Shown here piece after piece: positions 42,677 to 54,211 of a stretch of 64,000 bases of DNA (its first letter is position 1; the number at the start of each line of letters is the position of its first letter). Origin of the DNA: Phytophthora sp. 'mugwort' (lineage: Eukaryota > Oomycota > Peronosporomycetes > Peronosporales > Peronosporaceae); NCBI GenBank assembly GCA_033558025.1, contig JAUCEF010000011.1, positions 310,001-374,000 on the forward strand. Direction: 5' to 3'. The notes beneath the pieces are model-generated. The model was not told the origin of the DNA. It saw only the letters and a list, made by a program, of their open reading frames with translations, and did not search any database. The position numbers and the translations under genes are program-made.

Positions 42677-43250
42677 AAACTCTAGTGGTCGAGTGACGCA
42701 TGAGGCGCAACAGCATTATCTATTGTGACGAGGGGGTCACGCGACGTCCAACTTCCAATAGAACATACGCACTATTACTGTAGCCTCAGTCGTCAACTAT
42801 ACGCCTCAACCTGCGCGTTCAGCACGCCTCCTGCTGCCTGGTGGACTCGACATAACTTCAAAGCGGGTCTTCGTGACCAAGCTGTCATTGTTCGTGTTAG
42901 CTTGTACGTGACGCTGGCTCTATCCACTGCTGTTGTCGTCGTCTTGGATACCACGGGCGTCAATCCGCAGCAGACGCGTTGGACCGAAGTTACGCAACGC
43001 CGTTCTAAGTGGCTAAAGCCTACAGAGTGGCCGGGATATCTCACGTCTCACCGCACACATCTCATGGCCATGACTGTAATTATTCCAGTACAAATTACAG
43101 CTGCGTAGTCATTCACTAAGATCAGACTAACTCAGCTGCCCAGAGAGAAAGTAGCAGCGTCATGCCCCAGAGCGGAGCCGTCAGCAGCCGAGCGTAGTCC
43201 ACCCCAGTCAACCCAGCTCAGCCCAGGCCCGGCCATCGCAGTAGAAGCCC

Positions 43251-46200
43251 ATGTATCATGTGGCCGAGATGGTGCGCGACGCTCGGCGCGACATGACGGA
43301 GCGCCACGACGGCACGTCCCCCGGTTTCGTCTGGAGTACGCTGTCGGCCTTCACGCCCTTCCCGTTTTTGCTGGCCCTGTGCGGCCAGATCTCCAGCAGC
43401 CTCGTACGTCGCGCTCCCGATCTGGCCAAGCGTGCGGCCGGCGCCACACGAGACTGCGTCGTCGACGCCGCCACGCACACACACGACCGTGTGGTGGAGC
43501 TGCGCCTGACGTGCACGCGCACGGGCCAGCGGCTCTTTTACCGCGTCAAGATCAAGGTGGAGACCGCAAGGCTCCCAGGCCCACTGGCTCCACTGCAGAG
43601 TCAGGTTGCTGTGCCCTTCTTGCGTGGCGTCGAGGGGTTCGCGCAGTTCGTGACGAGTGAGGAGCTACCGGAGCTTTACTTCGTGGCTAAGAACTCGATG
43701 CGACGCAGCTTCTTCCTGAGGCACGTGGTGCTGCCGCCATTGGGAGCGGCCGAGAGTGTAGTCCGATACGTTGTCATCTTTCCCAGCCACATCGTGTTCC
43801 CATCACGGGCCGAAATCGAAGACAGGACCGACTTGTTCCTGGAGGGAAGCACGACGCGTGTGCAGGCGCTAGTGGAGCATTTGTACTCGGCCACGGAAGT
43901 TCTGGATCAGCACTTGAGTATGGTACAGTGGAACATTCTCGGAAGAGGACCTTACGAGTCACTGAGCGCTTCCAGACGCAGCGAAGTGATCAGATCCGTG
44001 CATCAGAGGATGCGCATCATCGCGTCGCACTACAAGTTGTTCGAGTTCTTGGCCACCATCAAATTGCAGAATGAAATGCTGTATTTAGACTTGCAGCGCG
44101 AGTTCCCAGACGCGGGTGGTGTTCCGCTTACTCTGGAGCAGATTGCAGCTAACGAAACACTGACTGCAGAACTGGCTGAGCAAGATGCTAGCGCCTTCCC
44201 CATTTGGTTTTATAAGAAAATTGATGTCACGAGTGGGAATGGGCAGTTTCTACCAAGTGGCTTGAATGGGCGCAGCAAATCAGCGTCAGATATTAGCAGT
44301 GCAGCCAATCAGTCTACGAATTCTAGTGCTAATTCCAACACTCCACCTGGCACAGGTGGAGCGGGTGGTTGGATTGAGTTTCCAGCTCATGAAGGACGTC
44401 GTCTGGAACGCAAGTATCGATGGTATCAGCAGCAAAAGAGCAAGATCCCGGGCCCTGTGGGGCCGTCCAGCGTCGTTGTGGTGGATGAAGGTCGTCATGA
44501 GGTGGACGTGGAGAACATGCGCATGACGCCAGTGTACTGGCCAGCACTAGAGGAAATTATTGTGTGTCGGTCTCGTTGGGTCTACGCTCAGCGCAATTAC
44601 GGCCTGGCCCCTTATAACGCGGATGCAGCAGCCGTTCTAGAGAACGCTTTCGTGTATTACTTGGGGCTCTATCGCCTTGAGAAGCAGCGTCTGATGAATA
44701 TTGAGGCACAGAAGCCGCGTGGCTTCTTCAGCTCCCGTGCTAGTCTGAGTGAAGCGGTTCTGGCATCACGAGTGGAAAAGGACTGTACCCTTAGCATTCC
44801 CGTGGAAGGTCATTTAGTTGAGTTCAAAGGCCCACAGGATATCATGCAGTACAAACGTCTGTTGGCTGGAACCACCCCGTTCACGAGTAAACGTCGTGTA
44901 TATCGCGGAGATCCGCGTGTTCGTGCTGATCCCATTACTCTGCAGCTTTGGAAGGATGCCATAGAGTGTGACCCAGCTACAGGGAACTCGTTGAAGGTCA
45001 CTGAAGATGACGAGGACATTGAAGAGGAGATCGAACATCTCGTACTCATTGTGCACGGAATTGGTGATGCGCTAAAGACGCTTGATCTGATCAATGTCGT
45101 GACGTTACGCTCTATTATCGATTGCTCGACAACATTGCGTGAGTTGAACCGTGAGGCCCTCCGCTCGGCGCATTTCGCTCACTTGAATGGTGAAGACGTC
45201 GAAGATGAAGCTAAAGACAAGAAGACAGTCACCCACCAACCGCGTGTGGAGTTTTTACCCATTGAGTGGCACTCGAAGCTGCACATGGAGGGCCTTGATC
45301 AACTCATCCGAGACGTGACATTGCCGGCCATACCGAAGCTTCGAGAGCTGGCCAATGACACGATTCTGGACGTACTCTTCTTCATGTCGCCGCTCTTCCA
45401 CCAGGTCATTTTGGACGAAGTGGCCAAAGAGATGAATCGAGTGTTCACACTCTTCCAGTCGCGTCATCCGGATTGGATGGAATCGAGCCGTTCTCCTGGA
45501 GCGAAACGGAAGAAAGTATCAATTGTTGCACACTCGCTTGGCTCCATCATCTGCTTCGACATTCTCAATCATCAGCAGGAGTACGTGCAGCAACCGCAGA
45601 GTACGCCGTGTACGGACGATGGCAGCAGCGACGAGGAGGACGTGGTCGTTGAGAACGGCTATGAAGGCAGAGACGGTAGCAACACGAGCAGCGACGACGG
45701 AGAGACAGAAGGGAACATTCTGCCCACCGACAACGTACGTGGTTTCGACACGGCCATTGCGAAGCGCCGCTCGCGGTCGATGTCGGAGATGTCAAATGCA
45801 AACGGAACGTGGAGAAGCTCACCACGCCCATGGCATCAAACAGAGCAGGCAAAGCAAGGTTCCATTCGGCGTCCGTCTCCCAGAACGTCGAGTACCCGCC
45901 GCAGTGGCAGGAAGAAGCCACTCGCGACGCCTCGCCACAAGAAAACGACGCCTACGAAGATTAAATCACTGAAGAAGCACAAGCTTCCTGGATCTGCTGC
46001 TGCTCCACCTGGTGGAAGTGGGACGGTCCCACTGGTCCCAAAGCTTGCGTTTGACGTGGAAGACCTCTTTTGCTTCGGCTCGCCGGTGGGTCTTTTTCTG
46101 AATGTGCGGGGCCAGAAGCTTGATCGCAACTTTCAACTGCCGCGTTGTCGCCGGTTATTCAACATTTACCACCCGTACGACCCGGTAGCTTACCGTATTG

Positions 46201-46889
46201 AGCCCATTATGAACCCGGCACGCGCTCACTCGAAGGCTGCGATTATCCGCACGTTCGAGGGCAAGCTGCGCTTCCAGTATCAGCTGCGTAACTCGTTCCG
46301 GGCGATGTGGGCTTCGCTTCGTCAGTGGCGTCGCGACTTCGAGCACCAAGTGCTAGCCGGAGCGCACAGCGTGGGACTCGTGGAAAGCCCTGCGTCAATG
46401 TCGCCATTATCTGATGCCCTGGCTGCTGTAGCCCAACCATATCAATTACAACGGCGTCCGGAGGAAGAGCGGCAACGGGAGGAGCGAGAAGGCGACGAGA
46501 CGACAGAGAACGTTGCGGTGTTTGGTCGACTGTGTCAAGGGCTGCCCATCGACTACTCGCTACAGGAGAACGAGATTGAGATCGCGAACGAGTATTTATT
46601 CGCTCTGACGGCACATGTCATTTATTGGAGCAACCGCGACGCGAGTCTGTTCGTAGCACAGAAACTTATTCTGGAACCGGCCATCGACAAGTGGCCCCGT
46701 ACTATTGAGCAGGAGGCAGCAAGGGAGAGCTCAGAAGGTAGCAGTGGCATAATTCGTAGTAGTGAGATTATTGACGATGGGAAGTTGCACGAGAAGGAGG
46801 AGGCGACGGCTTCGTCGGAGATTTCGTCGGGTTCAGACGGTGAGTTGGAGGCTTCGCTGTACCAAAGAAGACTAGATACGCGGTTGTAG
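43251..46889 (+). CDS. DDHD-domain phospholipase (PA-PLA1 family)
   Basis: An intact 1,212-residue intronless frame. The lipase core has LVLIVHGIGD (near residue 600) and the GxSxG elbow VAHSLGS with Ser762. The DDHD domain, about residues 930-1,160, has FDVEDLFCFGSPVGLF and NIYHPYDPVAYRIEPI, supplying the family's conserved Asp and His residues. Between elbow and DDHD domain lies a disordered, Ser/Arg-rich insert of roughly 150 residues; the C-terminal tail is also low complexity. Family members (SEC23IP, DDHD1/2, yeast YOR022C) hydrolyse phosphatidic acid and related phospholipids or triglycerides at ER/Golgi or mitochondrial membranes. A hydrophobic stretch near residues 35-50 (FPFLLALCGQ) may touch membrane. 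Substrate and site are inferred. Confidence 0.9.
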   Translation: MYHVAEMVRDARRDMTERHDGTSPGFVWSTLSAFTPFPFLLALCGQISSSLVRRAPDLAKRAAGATRDCVVDAATHTHDRVVELRLTCTRTGQRLFYRVKIKVETARLPGPLAPLQSQVAVPFLRGVEGFAQFVTSEELPELYFVAKNSMRRSFFLRHVVLPPLGAAESVVRYVVIFPSHIVFPSRAEIEDRTDLFLEGSTTRVQALVEHLYSATEVLDQHLSMVQWNILGRGPYESLSASRRSEVIRSVHQRMRIIASHYKLFEFLATIKLQNEMLYLDLQREFPDAGGVPLTLEQIAANETLTAELAEQDASAFPIWFYKKIDVTSGNGQFLPSGLNGRSKSASDISSAANQSTNSSANSNTPPGTGGAGGWIEFPAHEGRRLERKYRWYQQQKSKIPGPVGPSSVVVVDEGRHEVDVENMRMTPVYWPALEEIIVCRSRWVYAQRNYGLAPYNADAAAVLENAFVYYLGLYRLEKQRLMNIEAQKPRGFFSSRASLSEAVLASRVEKDCTLSIPVEGHLVEFKGPQDIMQYKRLLAGTTPFTSKRRVYRGDPRVRADPITLQLWKDAIECDPATGNSLKVTEDDEDIEEEIEHLVLIVHGIGDALKTLDLINVVTLRSIIDCSTTLRELNREALRSAHFAHLNGEDVEDEAKDKKTVTHQPRVEFLPIEWHSKLHMEGLDQLIRDVTLPAIPKLRELANDTILDVLFFMSPLFHQVILDEVAKEMNRVFTLFQSRHPDWMESSRSPGAKRKKVSIVAHSLGSIICFDILNHQQEYVQQPQSTPCTDDGSSDEEDVVVENGYEGRDGSNTSSDDGETEGNILPTDNVRGFDTAIAKRRSRSMSEMSNANGTWRSSPRPWHQTEQAKQGSIRRPSPRTSSTRRSGRKKPLATPRHKKTTPTKIKSLKKHKLPGSAAAPPGGSGTVPLVPKLAFDVEDLFCFGSPVGLFLNVRGQKLDRNFQLPRCRRLFNIYHPYDPVAYRIEPIMNPARAHSKAAIIRTFEGKLRFQYQLRNSFRAMWASLRQWRRDFEHQVLAGAHSVGLVESPASMSPLSDALAAVAQPYQLQRRPEEERQREEREGDETTENVAVFGRLCQGLPIDYSLQENEIEIANEYLFALTAHVIYWSNRDASLFVAQKLILEPAIDKWPRTIEQEAARESSEGSSGIIRSSEIIDDGKLHEKEEATASSEISSGSDGELEASLYQRRLDTRL

Positions 46890-49102
46890 GAGAAAAGGAT
46901 TGAGGTTATTAATCAGAAAGTGAAGAGAGACGACAAGTTGCAGCGCAAATCGCCACTGAAGATGTCGAGCTCATGTGATCACGGCAAAGGCAACAGCGTG
47001 AGACTGGATCAAATGCCGTAAGCACAGCTGTCTCGTGCACAGCTTGAAGGCTGAGCTAGGAAAAGGCGGTACTTGGACAGATGGCGACGGTCCACCGAGA
47101 TTTCTTTCCACTAATCAACGCGAGTCGCGCTGCAAATCGACTCTCGCTTCAGACGCACTGGACGTTCGCGTCGACAGGATTCGTCAGCTGATTAACAGGA
47201 GCTCGCCACGCTTGACACGCGGCGTCCGAGCATGGAGTTTGAACGGATCGGGAGGAGTTTGAAGCCACCTGAGCCCGGCTGCGTCAAGAGATCAGCGCAT
47301 CAAGCACAGTGCAAAGCCAACAGTGGAGCCTGGCGTTGTGGTCGACCATGCTTGCCGTGTTTGCTTGCTCCAAGACCGACGTGACACTCACGGTAAAGGC
47401 GAGCGGCTTGACGACGTAAGTTAATGCGCCGTCGTCGCCCCTTGCCCTCGCCCCGTTAACACGCTGGTAGGGCTTGTGGCCGCATGGAGCAAGTGGGAGT
47501 AAGTGGCACGCCACTGCCAACCGCGCACAGTGCGGGATCGGCTGCAAGTCGGCGGCGTTTCGTTGTCTTCAGCTGGTCGTTTTCTCGCTCTTCAAGCCGG
47601 CCTCCCTCTCAGCTACCGCACCATGATTTGAGCGAGGGACACTTGGAAGCAGTGGCCGACCATCTGTACATATACGTAGGCTAACCTAAAGCGTCCCTAG
47701 CTTGCCGAGCTTCACTGCAATGTACACGATTCATACTGTGTGTGGCAACCACGGACCTTTTCTCGTTGCGGAGACCTCGACGGCGTCAGCGCCAATTGAG
47801 TCGGGCTGTTGTCAACACAGATCGAACTGAAGCAGACGGGAAGTAACCATCAATTGCCCGCCGGGAATGCCACAACCGCCGTAATTGACCATAAGGGTCC
47901 TACTTCCCGGTGTCCCCCTGACAGCTTAGCTTAAGCTGCCACCGCGTTGCCTGCGTGCTTAGGGGCCCTCTGTCGATGACGTTGTGCCTCAAGCACCCGG
48001 TACACCACTTCCCGCACCGTGCAGCAGACGTGGGATCGAGTCGTTTCTGCCTGGCACGTCGCACCGAAATGGACGATGGCTGAACACGTGCGAGCTCGGT
48101 GCATTGGCGCTTAATGTCGCGTGCTGACGGCCGAGTCGGCTGCAGCCTAGTGATGGCAAGGCCGCAGGCGGTAGGTCGAGCTGGGTTCGCAATGCTCGCT
48201 GCCAGTGACGCTGGGGGCTCGCGTATATATGCGGCGTGCAACTTCAACCTCTTTTCTGCTAAATTAGCATTCTATTTCTCCTCGCGTGGCGACAGTTATG
48301 CAGCGTCGGCTCCAGCGGCGCCACATCATTCTTACAAACTATTGTAAATTCCGCTGCTGCGCTGTCCAAGTGTGTGGTGACGCATCAATCACGGCCTTAC
48401 AACCGCGATGAAACGGCTGTACACGTATCAGGCCGAACGGGCGCATAGATCCAGTAGCGGACACATCGGCGGAGACTATCCCCGATCCGACTAGGAAGGC
48501 GAGGCGCGGCCAGCGTGGCGCTCTAGGCTGGAGTCCAGCCGTCGACAGTGGCGGCGATCGGCTGCTGCGCTGCACAGCGTGTGGTCTCCGGCTGCTGCAA
48601 TTGTTACTCGCGCCGTAGAGTCTGTCGACCACGTTGACTTCTACACGGTGGCCAGACCTCTGCACGCTCTTGATGCTGCTGGCCATGGCCGCTTTGCAAC
48701 AGCTCGGCAGTCGCAACCGAGGCGAGAGATGGTGTCGCTCTCGACTGGCACGGAAAGCCTCACTCGATCCGGAGGTCTGTCTCGAGGAGCAAGTCTGCGA
48801 TGGGTGGGCGGTGTGTGTGACGCGGCGAGGCTCCGGCCGTGGCCCTTTTCTCTCGCTCGCTGTCACGACCGTCTGTCTGTCTGTCCGGCAGGGAAGAGTG
48901 TCCTCCCCGACAGGCAGTCTGATCAGCAGGAGCTGCACCAGCTGACTGGTTCAATGATGCTCATTTCCCCTCTTTCCCCGTCGGAAGCTCGCCACGATCG
49001 GCGGACGCAGGACTCGAAGCTGCTGCGTCGCGTTCCGGTGCTGGACGTTAGTAGTAGGACCGCGGCACCGCAGGACCGACAGGCTACAATAGACGCAGAG
49101 CC
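46890..49102. other. 2.2-kb gene-free stretch upstream of the Gln/Pro-rich gene
   Basis: Frames here are short or mirror each other on both strands (48,339-48,938 minus against 48,579-49,133 plus), a sign of GC-rich non-coding DNA. A TATA-like TATATATGCGG lies near 48,221. The long GC-rich run before 49,103 could be a long 5' leader with upstream short frames. No RNA gene was recognised. Confidence 0.4.
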
Positions 49103-50449
49103 ATGGGTGCGCTTCAACTCGAGCTGCGCGTGACAGTATCTTCAACCATCCTACTGGGCGTGACGACCCTCCGGAGTAGCAGCGGAGAGGAGCAGCAGCA
49201 ACGTCGCACGGAGAAGTCGTCTTACGATGTCGCTTCGACTTGCGTCCCCGCGTCGGCCGACCCGGCCATTGACAGTGTGCACCAAACCGGCACCCACTAC
49301 AGCTCCAACAACGCCGGCGACGGGCCTGAAAAGACTCGCGACCGCAAGAGCTGGTTCCCGCGTTTCAAGTCCAATTGGCTCGGCACCTTCCGCTCTAAGC
49401 AAATGTTTCACTGCTGCGAGTGCGCCGTGGTGCCACCAGCCACGGGCAGCTCGCTTTCGAGTCAAGCGGGCCGCTATAAGGGCTCAGAAGGCAAGCATTG
49501 CCGCTGCGGCAAGGACCAGTGGCATCTCGCCAAGTCTGTGGAGGAGACCGAGTACAACCGCCGCATGGATATCAGCAAGGCGCTTGGCGGTATGCGCTAC
49601 GACGAGGCCGTGCAGCGGTTACGGAGCATGGGCCAGTCCGAGCTCGACTTCAAGCCGTCAGAGCACATCATTAACGCTGGGTCGCCCACGCACCCGCGCA
49701 ACACTCGAGGCTTCGCTCCGTCGTCACTGTCGTCGTCAAGATTGAACCCGCCAAAGCGTGTGCGCAGCATGTCAAGTGGCCCGCTCCCTACGCCGGCGTC
49801 GCGAACGTACGCTGTTCCTCAGCTCATGAAGCCAGAGTTGTCGACGCTGCCAACGATGCCTTCTCAAGTGTATAGTTACGAGAACTCGACCAAGCAATAC
49901 GAAACATACACTCAAGTGTACGGTCGCAACGACATCGAGTACTCACAGCCGCAGCACCCAGCCGAATATGAGCAACTCGCGCCGGCATCTTTTGGCGACG
50001 AAGAGGGATTTGGCGAGCTCTTGCAGGGCATTCTAGAGGACGACCCTCGAGTAGCTGCGGGCGCGAACTTGGGTATCAGTCCGAACCAGGCAAACGCGTA
50101 CGCTGGGACCCGTTACGGCTACTACGGCGGGGCTCCGGCAACGAACGGCAGTGTAGCTCCGCTGAAGCGTACGATGAGCATGCCGTCGTATGCCATGACG
50201 CCTTCTATCATGACCTCTTCACCACGTGAGGGCGTGGAGCAAGAGTATTATGATTCAAACCGCCGTGCCAGCTTGAACGCTAGTGGTCTGAATCAGGCGC
50301 CAGCATACGTCAACTACCGCCAGCCTCAGCCCATGTTGCAGCAGCAATTCCCGTACCAGCAACAGCAGCAACACCAGCAGCAAAGTCGACCGCTGTCTGT
50401 GACGCCGAATAATCTGGTGCCCGCCACTTCAACTTCATTTTCGACATGA
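49103..50449 (+). CDS. Unknown Gln/Pro/Tyr-rich protein with a Cys-rich patch
   Basis: An intact 448-residue intronless frame starting MGALQLELRV in a good ATG context. Residues 85-160 hold Cys pairs (MFHCCECAVV, HCRCGKDQWHLAK) and a helical segment (DISKALGGMRYDEAVQRLRSMG). From about 165 on the protein is disordered: Ser/Pro then Tyr/Gln-rich (YSYENSTKQYETYTQVYG), with a poly-Gln run near the end (YQQQQQHQQQ). This kind of tail is common in transcription or RNA-granule proteins, but I recognise no DNA-binding domain. Function unknown. The gene is well isolated, with a long gene-free 5' side. Confidence 0.7.
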   Translation: MGALQLELRVTVSSTILLGVTTLRSSSGEEQQQRRTEKSSYDVASTCVPASADPAIDSVHQTGTHYSSNNAGDGPEKTRDRKSWFPRFKSNWLGTFRSKQMFHCCECAVVPPATGSSLSSQAGRYKGSEGKHCRCGKDQWHLAKSVEETEYNRRMDISKALGGMRYDEAVQRLRSMGQSELDFKPSEHIINAGSPTHPRNTRGFAPSSLSSSRLNPPKRVRSMSSGPLPTPASRTYAVPQLMKPELSTLPTMPSQVYSYENSTKQYETYTQVYGRNDIEYSQPQHPAEYEQLAPASFGDEEGFGELLQGILEDDPRVAAGANLGISPNQANAYAGTRYGYYGGAPATNGSVAPLKRTMSMPSYAMTPSIMTSSPREGVEQEYYDSNRRASLNASGLNQAPAYVNYRQPQPMLQQQFPYQQQQQHQQQSRPLSVTPNNLVPATSTSFST

Positions 50450-50610
50450 GCTGTGGAGGAGGAGCTGCGTATAGTAAGTAGTTCAAGTAGCTAACTAGCC
50501 GACCGGAGGCAAGAGCTTAAGATGGAAACTCTATGTAAATGCGATCGTGCTTGTGCGTGCGTTGTTTGACTGTCTACTTGCAGGCCGGCTTCCGCTCTCA
50601 TCCCTGTTCT

Positions 50611-51669
50611 CTAACTGCTGCTAGCACCCTTCGAGGGTATGGCCACGAATTCCCGGCTCTGCGTGAGCTTGTCATTGGGCTCCTGTAAGAAGGTCGCTAG
50701 CAACGTGTTGAAGCGCTCGGCTTCAGACAGCACAAGGTCATTGCCGCCTTCCATGACCATTTCCAGTCTGGAGTGCATGATGCGCTCGCTTAGGTACTCG
50801 CCGTGGAACGCAGGCACAAACTTGTCCTGACCGCCGGTCACCACGAGTGTCTTGCATTTGATGAGCGGCAAATGGCCACAGATGAGGTCGCCACCGTCTT
50901 CACGCTCCACTCGGCGCAGCGCCTCCATTATCTCTGTAACGGAGAACACGCAGTGCAATATCAAGCGTCAGTAGCCGTTAGTCACGAACGTCGTCGACTC
51001 GATAGACGAGCTGCTGTCCACGCACCGGCCCATTTGTCCTGCAGGTTCTCGGAGCCGAACTTGGACTCAGCTGCTTCGCGCATCTCCTTAGGCCACGAGC
51101 TCACATCTTCGTGCTCTTCCATGTCCTCCAAGTCCTCGTCGCTCACGAACGCCTGCAGCAGATCACGACACAGAACACAACACAGCATTTATCAGTCTCC
51201 AGCAGCTGCAACCTGGCGCATTCAATAGCCTGCATACGTTGCCGTTCACCAGCACGAGGCGCGACACGCGCTCGGGATGCTTGGCCGCCACCACGGCGCT
51301 CACATTGGCGCCGTGGCTGCAGCCCAGCAGCGAGAACTGATCAAGCTCCAGCGCATCGGCCACGCGCAGAACCTCGTCAGCGTCGCGCTCGACGCGTGCC
51401 CGGCCATAGTCCTGCTCGGGCGCGCGCGGGTCCACGCCATAGAGAGCGAAATTGCGCGTGAGCAGCGCACTGGCGAACTGACGGCGAAAGTCGTGGGCCA
51501 CGGAGCCGAAGGTGGTCGGCAGACACAGCAGCTTGGGCAGCTCCGGAGACGCGGAGGTCGGCGCCAAAGCGGAGAGCGGGGAGCCTGTGAATTCCACAGG
51601 CAGTTGCAGGCTACGGAAACCCGCGGGGGCAGTGGAGAAGCGACGACGCAGCGGGCGGAGCGACAGCAT
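50611..51669 (-). CDS. BPHL-like alpha/beta hydrolase, three exons, catalytic His apparently missing
   Basis: Exons 51,669-51,238, 51,152-51,026 and 50,933-50,611 join in frame to 293 residues; introns are 85 and 92 bases with GT...AG ends. The N-terminus (MLSLRPLRRRFSTAPAG) looks like a mitochondrial presequence. The nucleophile elbow is LLGCSHGAN with Ser118, and the acid is Asp in VVTGGQDKFVPAF, as in biphenyl-hydrolase-like (valacyclovirase) proteins. Where that family has its catalytic His (a GKHNLHL-type segment) this protein reads EGGNDLVL followed by the matching tail FNTLLATFL. If the alignment is right, the third catalytic residue is lost and the protein may be a pseudo-enzyme. It lies 101 bases downstream of the dynein light-chain gene. 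Confidence 0.78.
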
Positions 51670-51770
51670 ATCGGAGCGGAAATGGTCCCGACGGATGAGC
51701 TGTGATGATGGGTGGGGCGTAAAAGACCGTTTATTGCATTGTTTTAGCGACTGTGCGGTATTAATGTTGA

Positions 51771-52137
51771 CTACGTTTTCCAGACGAGAACAGAGACGCC
51801 TGCGGCGACGCTGAAGTAGACGTAAGTCTTGATCTCGTGCGTCACGTAGCTCCCAAAGGACGAGCCTACGACGCAATTCCAGCCGCGACCGTATTCCTTC
51901 TCCATGTTGCGGCGCACGAACTCGGCGATAGTCGAGAATGTTTTCTCCGACTGCGAATAAAACAGCAAACAAATAATTAATTGTGGTCGATAGAATGCTA
52001 GTCAACTATAGACATACCGTTACTTGCAGCTGGAAGGCATCTCTCGCCGTGCTCAGCGCCTTCTCGAGCATGACGTCCGTCATGTCCTCAGCGAACACGA
52101 CGGTCTTGTAGAACTTATCGTTGCTCTTGCCTGCCAT
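51771..52137 (-). CDS. Dynein light chain, LC8/DYNLL-type, two exons
   Basis: Exon 1, 52,137-52,024 (38 codons), and exon 2, 51,950-51,771, are joined by a 73-base GTAACG...GCAG intron; the product is 97 residues. Exon 2 carries the hallmark WNCVVGSSFGSYVTHEIKTY, the beta-strand that docks LC8 partners, and ends SVLVWKT. LC8 proteins dimerise and act as hub subunits of cytoplasmic and ciliary dynein and many other complexes. The N-terminal half (SNDKFYKTVVFAEDMTDVML) is somewhat longer than in DYNLL1 (89 residues), so it may be an axonemal or LC8-like variant. Confidence 0.9.
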
Positions 52138-52239
52138 CGTGCTGCAGCGTGAGGAGCACTGTACTCTGTCCCTGGATCGCGGCGAGTGGATATGTATGCG
52201 CCCCTTCGTGCAAACTGTCAAAATGTCCGTAGCAGTCAC

Positions 52240-54211
52240 ACCGAGTGCCTTTTCCTCTTGCTACACGAGAGTATCTAGGTGACCTCGTCTACAGCTTTTC
52301 GATGCTGTGGCCGCGCATTATAATATCACGATCAAGCTAGGAAAGATTCACTGTCTTTGCCTCTTAAAGCTTAGCGAGACAATGTGGGGACTAGAGCTTA
52401 GATGTCGTAGTCTCGGGCAACCGGATGGTGACCATCCGATGTCACCATCCGGTTGCCCGATGCTACGACAAGTGGGATACCAACTGCGCTCAACACCATG
52501 AAGCATTTAGCATGGCGAGTTGTGAGTACTGTTGGCTCTTGACGACTGTTATAGCTGGGCGGGAAAACGCTCAGCAGCGCTAAAGCTACGATGTGCAATA
52601 CAAAGTAGCTTTCATTACTATGTATTGTGGTGGCGAGTATCTGAACGACGGGACATGTTGCAGCAAATGTACACATCCAAACCGTAAGCTTCGATGGATA
52701 CGACCTTCACAGGAAGCAGGTACGAATGAAGTTTACTGTACCAATTAACACACCGGCATTGCTAAGAAACATCAATGAAAAAGGCAAACTTGCACCCTCC
52801 ATTTTAACGTATCTCCTCCCAACATGGATGCAAAACTTGCAGTTTTAAACTCGGCTCTCTAACGCCATCGACAGAATGGTTGTGCTTGTTTACTCGACCG
52901 GGTACTGTGCTGATGGGAAAAGGGCAACTGCAACGACCTTCACTCTGTGGCGCCCTTCGTCGTAATCATCGATGATGGTGATCACGCTGGGCACCAAGCA
53001 GCCAGCCAGCATAGTGATAGGTTATCCTCTCTATAGTAATATCTCGGGTAAGTCAATTTTTATTATTGTTCAGAGTCAGTGTGCCTATTTAGTGGTACAA
53101 GTACTTATCTAGTGAAAGAGCCCCCCAGGTGCCCCGCTCCCGTGCCACGGTCACAAATGCTCAACGTCTGTATATATGCAACTAGACTAGATTACATTTA
53201 CTTGTGACTACAAAAAAACTGAACAAGAGGATGATGTCACGCCTGCACGCGAAAGACCGATGTCGGCTGAGAAGCCGCTCGCCCGCCAAAGAGAACATTA
53301 TCACAGAGCCCAGGACTTTTGTAAAACACTGAGGCGTCGTAGGCTTTTCGGGGTGGTCAGCTCCATAATTATGCACCTCTGACGATCTTCCTCGTATTAC
53401 TATCCTCACAGAGGATAGAATAAAAGGTGACTTACAGTTTTTATCAGTGTTCGGGGTGTATTATGGAATGGGATATCGATCTATTTTCGAGTCCACAGAA
53501 TTACCGATTCAGTCTTATACATGTAATGTGTATTACAGTATAATACATGTATATTACTAAGTAGTTCGAAGAAAAAAAGCATGCCAAGAATATTGCCTTC
53601 CTCCGCGATTGCGTAGCAGAACATCCCGGAGATACGACCTTGGAATCACCACCGTGCGACTATCTGAGTAGAAATCTGAAGTACCATACCTTGAGGTGCC
53701 ACAAACTCCCTGGCTGCGTATGTGGCGCTGTCGCGAGTCGTCCTGAAAAGGGACGGACAAGCGTCGTATGGAACGGATGAGTACTAGAGGAACAGACACA
53801 CTAAGCCACTAGAGCCAATACAAATAAATGTAAAGACTATTAACTTATGTAAGATCAGGTAAATTCAGACTGAGCCGGCGGCGGCACTCCCTCGCCGACG
53901 ACAATGCCACGCTGCAACTGAAGTTGCTGACTACTTGGTTTTCGTATCTCGCACGGGATTCACGCGTGGATGACGTCCTTGTCTTACAATCCCAGCTGCA
54001 CTTCGATCACGTAAGAAGGGGCCAGTATTTCCGCCACGCGCGACACGCTACAACTTGATTTCACTATGTGCTCCACTATTTAACATATAGGATACCTGCG
54101 CCGGCGGAACAGGAAACAGCTTCAGTCAAAAGCTCACTTCCGAAACTTCAGTCGGTCGCTCAAGCGGCTTTTCAGCTCCGTCACGACCTCACTCCAGCTC
54201 CTCGCCGCATC
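52240..54211. other. 2-kb gene-free stretch
   Basis: Apart from the hairpin at 52,403-52,470 there is nothing I can name. A looser inverted repeat lies near 53,520-53,555 (words ATGTGTATTA and TATAATACATG). The rest is AT-richer than the flanks. The OvoA 5' region is at its right end. Confidence 0.4.
52403..52470. repeat. Near-perfect 30-bp inverted repeat (hairpin)
   Basis: Arms 52,403-52,432 and 52,441-52,470 pair with two mismatches around an 8-base loop (CATCCGAT). The inner part of each arm is itself palindromic (GGATGGTGACCATCC). It could be a small-RNA precursor, a cruciform site or a MITE core. Confidence 0.8.

Noticed and set aside
48339..49133. Long opposing frames (199 and 184 codons)
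   Set aside because: They mirror each other in GC-rich DNA, are Arg/Ser-rich and have no motif; neither is supported as a gene.
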